NCBI GenBank assembly: GCA_027625915.1
Contig: JANTQA010000023.1
Span: forward strand, 9,982,001-10,046,000
Origin: Anaeramoeba flamelloides
Lineage: Eukaryota; Metamonada; Anaeramoebidae
DNA: 64,000 nucleotides
Direction: 5' to 3'
Positions 1-9,556 of this stretch are shown here, piece by piece. The position numbers were made by a program, and so were the translations under genes. Below the pieces are notes generated by a model that had not been told where the DNA came from, did not search any database, and was given only the letters and a program-made list of their open reading frames with translations. How positions within the stretch are numbered: position 1 is the first letter of the stretch; the number at the start of each line of letters is the position of its first letter.

Positions 1-2811
1 TGCTGTTTTTATTATTTAAATAGTGAATCATTTGATAAATTACCAACGTACCAAACGTTCCAGATCTCGACAATAAATTCACAAAACTTGAAACACTTCA
101 ACAAGAATAAACTAAAGCAACACTTTACAGAATACCTACCAACTTTGAATTGTGTTTTTGTTTTTCAAGAAGAAAAATTCTTTTGTAAATATAATTTAAC
201 CTTTAATGTGCTTGTGATCTGGTTAAAAAAGAAATTAAAGAAAATTAACCCAAATCTTGAAAAAGAAGACTTAATTTGTTTCAAAGTCAACAATCTTGAT
301 CTCCCATTAGAGCATTTTGTTTATTTTTTTGGTAAAAACCCATTGAATTATGAAGAAGAAATATATTTTGCAAATGAGTTCAAAAAAGAAAAACTCAAAA
401 TTGAAAAAAATAAAAATAGTTTTATGTTAGAAACTATTTACACAAAAAAACTAAAAAATCCTACCGAACAAAATATTCAAGACAACCTATCAAACAACCA
501 ATACAAAAATGATCCTGATAATACAAACGAGAACAATAATGAAAGGGAAGCCAGAAATAAAAATGATACTAAAGAAGAACAAGAAGAAGAAAAAGAAATT
601 GAAAAAGATATTAAACAAATAAAAGAAAGTGAAAACAAACTAAGAACCGAGCTTGAAAACAGTACCAAAAAAATTCAAAAAAGAGATCAAGCGATAAACA
701 CTCGACATGAAATTATTCGGCAACTACGAAACCAACTAGAACAAAAAAATAGAAATGAAGGAAAATCCAATCCAAAAGCAAAGAAAAGAAAGAAGAAAAT
801 ATCTTCATTATCAAAAGAACGAAACAATTCCTCGAAACAGAGCAATTGTAAACCAGATTCAAATAATTCTTCAAATCATGCAGGCAAGGATAAAAATGAA
901 CCTGATTCTTCTGTTTTGAAGAAGAAAAAAGAAAAAAAAGAAATAAAAGAAGGTATAATTGTTCTAATTTCAAATTCCAAACCAAACAACACACCACATC
1001 GTAAACTAATGAAAGTAATTGGTACAATAATTAAAACAAAATTACAAGATCACCAAAACCATCACAAATATTATTTTTCATTTCTGAAATATTCAAACAA
1101 AGCAAACCAATCATCCAAAAGACGATCTCCCATGAAATTCATGAATGATTCAAATAAAATTAATTGGTATCTTTCAAAAAGTGAAAAGAAACACGGTATC
1201 TCTTTTAAAAAAAGTTTAAAATTAATAAACAACCAAAATTTAGATGACTACCACCAGACCTATTTATTGCATTTTGATTTCAACAGAAAAATAAAATTAA
1301 ATTTTAAACAAAATCGGAACCAAATTCAAGAATTAAAGAAAAAAAAAATCAATTATATTTATTCTTATTTCCATAAACAGAATAAGGAATACAAAAAAAA
1401 AATTCAAAATAATGGATGTAGTTCGGCATTTTTTAAAAAAATTGATAAAGAAAAATTAAAAAACACACTGAACAAATTTATTACAAAATATCAAGATAAA
1501 AATGAAAATAGAACCTCAAAAACACCATCATTAAAAACCAAAAACCAAAAAGCAGAGAAGTCATCTACTCATAAAACCCCAAGCAAAAGAAAAATAATCA
1601 AATCAAATCCAGGTTCAGATTCGGGTTTAGATACAAGCACAGACTCGGATAATAATTCTGATGAAAATACAAATAATAATGAAAATACAAACTCAAGTTC
1701 TGGTTATGGCACCAGTTCATCTTCGAAAAGTAATGATGAAGATATAAATCCAAACTTTATTGAACACACTTCTAAAAAGAAAAATAAACAACAAAGCCAG
1801 AGTGATAGCGATAGTGATACTAATAGTAATAATCATAGTACTACTGATAGCGATAACAATACTAATAGAAAGAGTAATAGTGACACCAATAGTAACAGTG
1901 ACAGTGACAGTAGCAGTAGCAGTAGCAGTGACAGTAGCAGTGGCAGTAGCAGTGGCAGTGATAGCGACAGTGACAGCGACAGTGATAGCGAGACAAAAAC
2001 TGAAAGTGAAAATCATACAGAAAGTTCTGATGAAGATCGATCTACACGAAATCAAACAGTATCTCATTCAAAAATCAAATCTAAACAGAGAAAAAATATT
2101 AAAACAAAAACTGGCCAAAATAAAAAAGATAAAAACATTGATTACAAGAGATATACGGTGACAACTTTCAAAGGAGATGTATATAATATAAAACGAGCTA
2201 AAGAAAGAATACAATTAGAAGTCAAAAAAACACATAAGAGCAATAATTATGAATTAATAAATAATTCTAACAAAAAATTTATTGCAAAATTTTTCCCAGA
2301 ATATAAAGATGGCGACAATAAAGATGATTATTACAAATTAGAAAGCAATTTAAGAACTATTTTATCAAATAATTCCATAACAAAAGAATATACACAAAAA
2401 CTGTTACATGTTTTAAACAAAAAACTGAAAAGGAAAAAAAGGTTGAGTGTAATTTCATTACATCTTGCAAAATTTAAAGAACCCGTATTTCAAAAATATG
2501 GTAAAATGTGTGTTGTCCAAGAAAAAATTGAAAAACAGAATCACAATATAACCAAAATCTATAATTCTTTTAAAGTGGGCAAAGAAGCTGATGATTTAAA
2601 TTTATTTTTTTCAACATTTTCACATTTTAGTTATGAAAAATCTAAACACGATTTTATTATTGTTAATTTTGTTGCAAACAAATACCATATTTGGGATCAA
2701 AAAATTATTTCAAAAAATGAGCAAAAGTTTAAAAATAAAATAAAAGCTTTTAAAAAATATCACAAATGTAACCATTACTGTAAAAAATTAAAATTAATTA
2801 GGTTCCATTAA
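1..2811 (+). CDS. VWA / alpha-kinase-like protein (probable pseudokinase), 5' partial
   Basis: The frame is open from base 1 with no ATG near the left edge, so the 5' end lies outside the window; the stop is at 2809-2811. From the sequence, in order: an N-terminal segment of roughly 90 residues that looks ubiquitin-like/RA-like (about 120-400); a Lys/Glu-rich coiled coil (about 560-780); a degenerate von Willebrand A-like region (about 950-1440) with the LLHF and INYIYSYFHK features of Dictyostelium VwkA-type kinases; a Ser/Asp-rich linker (1600-2040); and an alpha-kinase fold (about 2150-2805). In the kinase region FIAKFF keeps the N-lobe lysine, FSHFSYEKS and HKCNHYC keep the His/His/Cys/Cys zinc site, and IWDQ keeps one acidic residue. 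The catalytic DLQG motif is replaced by NFVA, the glycine-rich loop is gone, and no VWA MIDAS (DxSxS/TGSM) is visible. It is probably a regulatory pseudokinase related to VwkA/myosin heavy-chain kinases. The long intact frame argues against a dead gene. Confidence 0.75.
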   Translation, partial: CCFYYLNSESFDKLPTYQTFQISTINSQNLKHFNKNKLKQHFTEYLPTLNCVFVFQEEKFFCKYNLTFNVLVIWLKKKLKKINPNLEKEDLICFKVNNLDLPLEHFVYFFGKNPLNYEEEIYFANEFKKEKLKIEKNKNSFMLETIYTKKLKNPTEQNIQDNLSNNQYKNDPDNTNENNNEREARNKNDTKEEQEEEKEIEKDIKQIKESENKLRTELENSTKKIQKRDQAINTRHEIIRQLRNQLEQKNRNEGKSNPKAKKRKKKISSLSKERNNSSKQSNCKPDSNNSSNHAGKDKNEPDSSVLKKKKEKKEIKEGIIVLISNSKPNNTPHRKLMKVIGTIIKTKLQDHQNHHKYYFSFLKYSNKANQSSKRRSPMKFMNDSNKINWYLSKSEKKHGISFKKSLKLINNQNLDDYHQTYLLHFDFNRKIKLNFKQNRNQIQELKKKKINYIYSYFHKQNKEYKKKIQNNGCSSAFFKKIDKEKLKNTLNKFITKYQDKNENRTSKTPSLKTKNQKAEKSSTHKTPSKRKIIKSNPGSDSGLDTSTDSDNNSDENTNNNENTNSSSGYGTSSSSKSNDEDINPNFIEHTSKKKNKQQSQSDSDSDTNSNNHSTTDSDNNTNRKSNSDTNSNSDSDSSSSSSSDSSSGSSSGSDSDSDSDSDSETKTESENHTESSDEDRSTRNQTVSHSKIKSKQRKNIKTKTGQNKKDKNIDYKRYTVTTFKGDVYNIKRAKERIQLEVKKTHKSNNYELINNSNKKFIAKFFPEYKDGDNKDDYYKLESNLRTILSNNSITKEYTQKLLHVLNKKLKRKKRLSVISLHLAKFKEPVFQKYGKMCVVQEKIEKQNHNITKIYNSFKVGKEADDLNLFFSTFSHFSYEKSKHDFIIVNFVANKYHIWDQKIISKNEQKFKNKIKAFKKYHKCNHYCKKLKLIRFH
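1801..1992 (+). repeat. Coding (AGY GAY)n microsatellite, Ser/Asp linker
   Basis: This is an imperfect hexanucleotide array of Ser and Asp codons, with some Asn and Gly, inside the alpha-kinase-like gene. It encodes a disordered, acidic and potentially phosphorylatable linker between the VWA-like and kinase-like regions. Frame-shifted reading of the same array produces the other long open frames seen here on both strands, which are not genes. Confidence 0.85.
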
Positions 2812-3330
2812 TTCAAATAGAGAACCAATAAATTCATATATATATATATATATATATCCCATTCCAAAAAATTCTTAGAAAAATAAATCGAGTTTCAAAT
2901 ACATATAATGGCTGTGTCTATGCTTAGACGCTCTTTGAAGAAGAAGTCTCAAATTTATCCACTACAAAATTCACTTATTACTAGATTAAATGGCTTTTCA
3001 TTTAACACTTGGCAATAAATCTATTCCCAAAAAATTTGACACACACAAAATCAAAAATAGGTAAAAAAAAAACATGCTTTGTATTTTTCAAAACTTAAGA
3101 TTTAATTACCTTTAAGTTACTCTTGTATTAATATTTTTATATGGAAACTTTTTTTATCCAAATAAATGAAAATAAAATGAAAAAATAAAAATCTGCATTG
3201 TTCCAAAATTATGAAACGAGCAAGAACAAAAAATTGTTTTGGCAAATTTCTTGAAATTTAACCAACAATTATTGATCGATCAAATGATTAGGTGCTAACG
3301 ATTAATCCTATCTAATTTTTCTAAACTATA
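2812..3330. other. Intergenic: TA microsatellite and a partial copy of repeat J
   Basis: A (TA)n run lies at 2835-2857. A partial repeat-J copy at about 3190-3315 carries the family signature ATTATTGATCGATCAAATG. Around 2905-3025 a segment resembles sequence at 17880-18030 (shared AAGTCTCAAATTTA and a TTAACA..CAATAAATC-like block), a further old dispersed repeat. No gene is seen. Confidence 0.6.
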
Positions 3331-3728
3331 TTTCAAAAATTGTGGACTAACCTGAAATAATAAATTCACAAAAAAAACCTATATTATACAATATTTAAGT
3401 ATAACAAATTATTAAAAATTATCAATAATTCACTATTTTTTCATTATTTTGAAACATAAAAGCATTTTTATTTTTTTTTAAAAAAAAATAAAACCAAAAC
3501 CTAAAAAAAAGTTAGTCATAATTTTTGATATGAGCATTACGGATTTTTTATTACTGAACTTTCACTGAAAAAAAGTTTAACAAGAATGATTTTTTCTTTA
3601 TCAATTAAATTCATTTTAAAAGATATTACATGCTCTCAATTTTATTCGTTATTATTTGTCTTTTCGAAGATCTTTTATTGTTTTCAACTTCATGATCATT
3701 TGACAATCAAACAAAAAAGAAGAAAAAG

Positions 3729-3766
<38 letters not shown>

Positions 3767-3920
3767 AAAAGAAAAATTTGAAAAAGCAAAAGAATAATTT
3801 GCAAAATTAGAAAAAATGATTCTAATCCAAAAAAATGAAAATTTATTTTGATAAAAATATGTGACAAAATCCTATAAAACAACTTCCATTAACATTATAA
3901 AGTGAGTAAAAATTTTTTTA
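3331..3920 (+). mobile_element. Repeat family A, copy 1 (TIR element)
   Basis: The copy begins with TTTCAAAAATTGTGGACTAA and ends at AAAGTGAGTAAAAATTT, an inverted version of the start. A third, internal inverted copy of the terminus sits at 3511-3530. It matches 9396-9909 (opposite strand) and 59667-60221 along its length, including the blocks TTATTACTGAACTTTCACTG, TTATTTGTCTTTTCGAAGAT, a long A-tract and AACTTCCATTAACATTATAA. It has no coding capacity, so it is probably a non-autonomous DNA element. Confidence 0.8.
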
Positions 3921-4390
3921 AAAAAAATCTTCATTAGATAATATTTTTTAGTATTAAGAGAGCATTATTTCAAAAATAAAATGAAATCTTGTCAAGATCT
4001 TAAGAATTTTTTTTTTTGAAATATGTGTTATGATTTGTGAAATAGACGAGTTAACCCCATTTAAACAATTTATTAATTGGAGTCTATTGTTTGAATTCCA
4101 AAATTCACATGTTCCCAAGATAAAAAAAGAAAAAAAAGTGACCTATTATTTTTATTAACAATTACGTTAATTCTTGAAAATGGTGAAATATTTTTTTAGT
4201 TTTATGTTGGAAAGTGTTTATTTAGAAAGAAAATTTTTTATTTTGTTATTATTTTTAATAATTAATATTTCAATACAAATATCAGTCAATAAAACTAATT
4301 GAATTATAGGTGATTAAATAAATGAGTATTTGATAGAAGTTTACTAAATTTTATCAAAGAAATTGAGATCTATTAAGCAAAATTGTTTGT
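3921..4390. other. Intergenic, nothing recognised
   Basis: AT-rich sequence with homopolymer A/T runs. No open frame, RNA gene or repeat with a second copy in the window was recognised. Confidence 0.5.
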
Positions 4391-4745
4391 AAACTCCATT
4401 TCACTCAAAGGGGCCCAGCCAAAAATGAAAAAGTCACTTTATTTTTAAGAATCAACCAAACTTAGATTGTTTAGAAATACCAGAAATAATAAACTTCTTA
4501 TAAGAGTCCATAATTATAAAAGAAACCCCTGAACAAACCATAAATTTCAAAAAAAAAAAATGTTAAAAAATTTTTTGGGCCCATTCATTGGAACCTCTCG
4601 TGCAAAATTCTCAATTTCTTTAGGAAATTAAAATTGTTGATAATAAGATTTTTTACTTGTAAATGTATGGATTTTAAAAGAACATACAAAGCTTAACTTT
4701 TCTTAATGTTTATTTCGTTTTTCAAACCTTTTTTTTTCAAAGTTA

Positions 4746-4781
<36 letters not shown>

Positions 4782-4950
4782 AAAAAAAAAAAAAAGCAAA
4801 AAACAAAAAAAACAAAATTTTACAAAATGAGAAAAAATGATTTTGATCTAAAAAAGGAAAATTTTAGTTTGATAAGAGTAATGAATTAAACTCATAGAAG
4901 GTCTTCCATTTCTTCAATAAAACTGGGCCCCTTTGACTGAAAAAGAGTTT
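4391..4950. mobile_element. Palindromic MITE-like element O
   Basis: The ends are inverted repeats. The left end AAACTCCATTTCACTCAAAG leads into GGGGCCCAG, and the right end is the reverse complement with three or four mismatches (4923-4950). The GGGGCCC core stands out in this AT-rich sequence, and a GGGCCC also occurs inside (about 4577). The interior is mainly A-tracts with no open frame. It is probably a non-autonomous DNA element; no clear target duplication was identified. Confidence 0.6.
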
Positions 4951-6002
4951 AATTCTTTAAAGTTTTAAAAAATTAATTTTTTGTTTTAAAAAAAATTGAA
5001 AAAAAAAATAGCAAAAGAATTTTCATTTTTGAATAATTTTTTTGCAAAAAATCGTTTAACCTTACTCACAAGAATAGATAAAACAATTTAAAACATATTT
5101 GTCAGAAAAAAAAATGATTTTGAATTTTTAGGATAAAATTTCTTAATTCCCAAATATCTTTGAGAAAATTTTATTTTGAAAAATCAAATTTTTTCATATA
5201 ATAAAAACACAGTTTCTAATTAAAAGTTGTAAATGACTCAGAAAATTTAAAGAGTATAACTATCCATCTTCAACCAATATAAATATTTTTCAATAGGTAG
5301 GATAAATGATTTTTTTTTTTTGGTTAATCAAAAGAATTATCTCGAAAAAGAAAAAAAAAACTTATATTAATATTCCTGTCAATATGACTATATATGCATA
5401 TAATAATGATTGGAAATATCAATAAACGGGGTAAATTTTTTTTTATAATGTGAGAAATCAAATGAAATAAAATATTATCTTTTTAAATAACCAATTAAAA
5501 AAAAAAATTTAATCTTCTCAAAAAAAATATTCTTTTCTGGATTTCTTAGTTGATCATAATTTTTTTGACCCTTAGCATCTCCAAAATTGGCAAATAGAGA
5601 ATATAGTAAATAACATATTTAAAATTTTTACCCTGGTGTCTCAAAAGAAAGATGCCTTAAAGGATAATAAATTGAAACTCCAAGACAAGAAGAACAAGAA
5701 AAATTGTAATGAAAGAATAAAATTTCTTATGAAACACACCCATTCTCATTTGAAAAATTAAACAATAATTCTGAATAACAAACAAGACTTTATTTTTAAG
5801 GAAGAATTTATCTGAATTCTGTTGTTTAATTTTATTTTACTTTATTTATTTTTTGAATTTATTTTATTTAATAACAACAAATAAATACATATATATTATT
5901 TAGTATATGAAAATATTCTAAAAAATGGATCAATTTTTTAGAAAAAATTATAATAAAAAAAATAAAAATAAAAATAAAAATCAATAAAAAGAATGAATAA
6001 AT
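4951..6002. other. Intergenic between convergent genes
   Basis: About 1 kb of AT-rich sequence downstream of the minus-strand RasGEF gene. It presumably includes that gene's 3' UTR near 5900-6002. There are many A/T runs and no gene or repeat partner was recognised. Confidence 0.5.
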
Positions 6003-8562
6003 TTAATTTAGTTCATTTCGAGAAACACCCCTTGGTTCGTTTTTTAAAGAAAGTTCATATAAAGTTTTTTCATTATGGGTTGATAATTTTTTTTTTAATA
6101 ATTCTTGAACTTGGAAAATTGAAGAAAAATTGTAATTTACAGACTGATATTTTTTAATTTTCCTGATTACACCATTTAATAATTTTCTTTTACTAAAATT
6201 AATCAAACCATCTACCACACTTGGGCTACCATCGGAAATAAACGTTAAGTCGGTTAAATACACACCAAGATATGGAATTGCAGGTAGCTCGCAATTTTCC
6301 AAATTCTCTCTATATGCCTTATAACCCTGATCATTATTTACATATTCCCTTAATTGCGCAAAAGTTTTCCAATTGGTCTTTGACACTTCCTCGTGACTGT
6401 GCTTCAATCTTTTACAACTTGATTTGTTTACTCCCGAAATAACAATTAAAAGTCCATCGAAATTATTTATTTCATGGACGTTTTTAGCAACTTTAATCCA
6501 CCGATCAAATTGTTTTGCTCTTTCTTTTAAAGTCTCACGCGAAACAATTTGTTCTGCGATATAAACCGAACAATCATTGAACTTATTAATCATTGAAATC
6601 ACATTTGGTGCTTTATGCTTTAAATGCTTTTTACTCCATGCCTGATTAATTAGTTCGGATGGCTATTTATATTTCATTTTAATACACAAACATTTGTTTT
6701 TTGTTTTTTGTTTTTTTAAAAAAAAATAAATTAATTTTAGATTCAATAAATGCATATACAGAAACGTTTATTTAATCATTTTAGTAAAAATATGACAAAA
6801 AAATTTTCAAAAGTTTTCTATAAATTAGTTTACAAACTTAAATAGACTTATTTTTAAGGAATAGATTCAAAACTCTTTTTTTGTGTAACAGTTTTTTAAA
6901 CAATCTTTTATAATTTTGTTGTATTTTTTATTTGTAATTTAAGGGACTAGTCTCTATTATTTTTTTTTTGACCAATTTCTAAATAAGGATCCCTTATCTA
7001 GAAATATTTTAATATTGAGAATAAACAGTGGTCTTTTCAAATCTAAGTAATTGTCAAAAAATTTTTTCAATCTCTATTAAATTTAGGTAAAAAAATTTAA
7101 GAGAGATAGTTCCCTTAAAAGAAAATTTATTGATTTTTTTTCCTTCTTTTTTTGTAATAAAGGGATGTATTATCTGAAAGTATTCTTGATTGAATTAAAA
7201 TTACCATTATCCAATATAGTTTTTGTTTCAATATTAAAATGTGTTATTTTTAAGATAAATATAATATATAGATATTTAATGGATTCTTAATTATTCTTTG
7301 TAATTTTTTATTATTATTATTATTATTTTATTTAGTTTACTGAATAATTTTTTTCTTGAAACAATAAGAGTAATTAACAAAATAAATAATTAAAGCAAAG
7401 GTTATTAACTTCATACCTGTATTTTTTTATATATTTTATGAAAAAATAAAGTAATTTGCCTTGCAAATTCAATTGGTTTTAAATCCTCAAGTTTAAAGTT
7501 ATTGGAAAATAAAGTTTTTGGTATAACAGGATCTGGTGGCAGCGTGTTTTGAGATAAAAACAAATCATGGTGTCTCCGTTTTTTTGAACTCTTTGCTTGG
7601 AGAATTGCCTGTAATAAAAGTTTTGGATCTTTTGACCAATCTTTTTTAATATCATTTTCAATGAAGGAACGAAGAGCTGAAAGAAGCACTGGGCTGAAAT
7701 CCGTAATTTGATTTGTAATCCAGATATCCAAAAAGTTAATTACATTTCTTTGGATTCCAATTTTATAAGATTTATATTGCCTTTCGCTCATGGCATCAAT
7801 TTCATTCTCTTTTTTCTTTTTCATTTTGTTATTGTCTTCTTCTCCTCCTTCCTTTTGATCTTTATCACTGCCCTTTTCAAGTTCAATTTCGATTCCATTT
7901 TCATTTCCATTTTCATTTCCATTTTCGTTTTCATTTCCGTTTTCATTTCCGTTTTCGTTTTCATTTTCATTTCCATTTCCTTTATTATCTTCTTTCTTCG
8001 TCTTTTTTTGTGGTTTTACATGATATCTTTGAACAAGCTTTAAAAATAAATGTTCAGGTTTTAAAAAATCATGATAAGTCATTAAAAATGCTCTTATAAA
8101 ATCTTCATCATTAAATCTTGGATGAATTAAATGTGTGATAAATTTATTAATATTGCAAAGATGAATAGATTCCAAAAATTTCCCATTCTTATATTCATTA
8201 ATCTTGTCTTTATCAAATTTAAAATTTTTTGGATTGTTTTCTGGTTCATCCCAAACATTAACATCATCATCATCCAAACTTAAGACAATATTTCTATTAA
8301 CTTCCATTTCTTCTTCTTCTTCTTCCTTTTCATCATCTTCTTCATTTTCCTCTTCTTGTTCATGTTCTTCAGGTTGCATTGTTAAAAATGAAGTTGTATA
8401 GTCTTTTTTAATTGCTAGCCTAAGAAGTGTTACTAAAATACTTTCAGGCTGTTTTTGATATTCGTCTAGAGGAATATGTACATAAATATTTATGAAATAA
8501 TATTTAAAAAACGATCAATTAAAACAATTTAGAAAAGATTTGTTTTGTTAAGGGAAGTTCAA

Positions 8563-8608
<46 letters not shown>

Positions 8609-9513
8609 GGTTGAATATTTATTCAAAATTTGAAACTATTCAAAAGAAGTATTTGAAATTAGGTATTAAATCATCATCTTTAAGGAATTAACGTCAATCA
8701 TATAATTGTTGAAAATTATAGTATGTTGTAATTGAAAGCTAAACCATCTTTTTGTGCTATATTGCTCTAACGACTCGAAAAAATTTATTATAATAATTAT
8801 TGCACAATAAATTATTAATTTTTTGGCTAATTATGACAATTAAAAATTGTTATTTGGAAATTTTTTTTTTTTAATTTACTTCTCCAATCTAAATATAAAG
8901 ACAGAAACTCAAAAAAATAGTATTTCAAGTATCTAATAATTCGTATTAAGAGCTTGCAAAAGTAATTATAATTACAATTTTTTTAAATTTCGAATTTTAA
9001 TTCGATAATCATTTGCATAAAAACCTAAAAGATTGATTAGTTTTGTTTCCTTTTTATAAAGCTAATTTTAACATTTATGTATTTCCAATATTTTAGAAAT
9101 AATTTATCAAAATAATCTAAGAGTTAATTATTTCAATTTTTTAAAAATAATGTAATTTTTTTAGCAACAAACTAATCTACATTTCGAGACAGATTTAAGA
9201 AAGAGATTTTTCAACTTTGGAGTCTGAATATTGATAATTAAAACCTTTAAATTTGTCTAAATGTGTAGATATTTTTTTTAAAATTCTTTGGTTTTTAAAA
9301 ACAGTAATACAAGGGACATTTGTAATTGATGAAGATCAATTAAATGTGCTTTTTTACTACAGCCGTTCCAAACCTACCGTGAAATCTAAACTATTTTTCA
9401 TAAATTTTGACTCACTTTATAATGTTAATGGAAGTTGTTTTGAGGGTTTATTCCAGTATTCTTAACAAAAATTATTTTCAAATTTTTGGATCAGAATCAT
9501 TGCTTTTTCTTTT

Positions 9514-9556
<43 letters not shown>

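Noticed and set aside
1717-2161. Two long open frames (one per strand) over the Ser/Asp region
   Set aside because: They are alternate-frame readings of the AGY-GAY microsatellite (Val/Ala/Thr/Ile repeats) inside the real gene.
3586-3882. Short frames with poly-Lys or poly-Phe
   Set aside because: They come from the A-tract inside repeat family A, and copies 2 and 3 do not preserve the frame.
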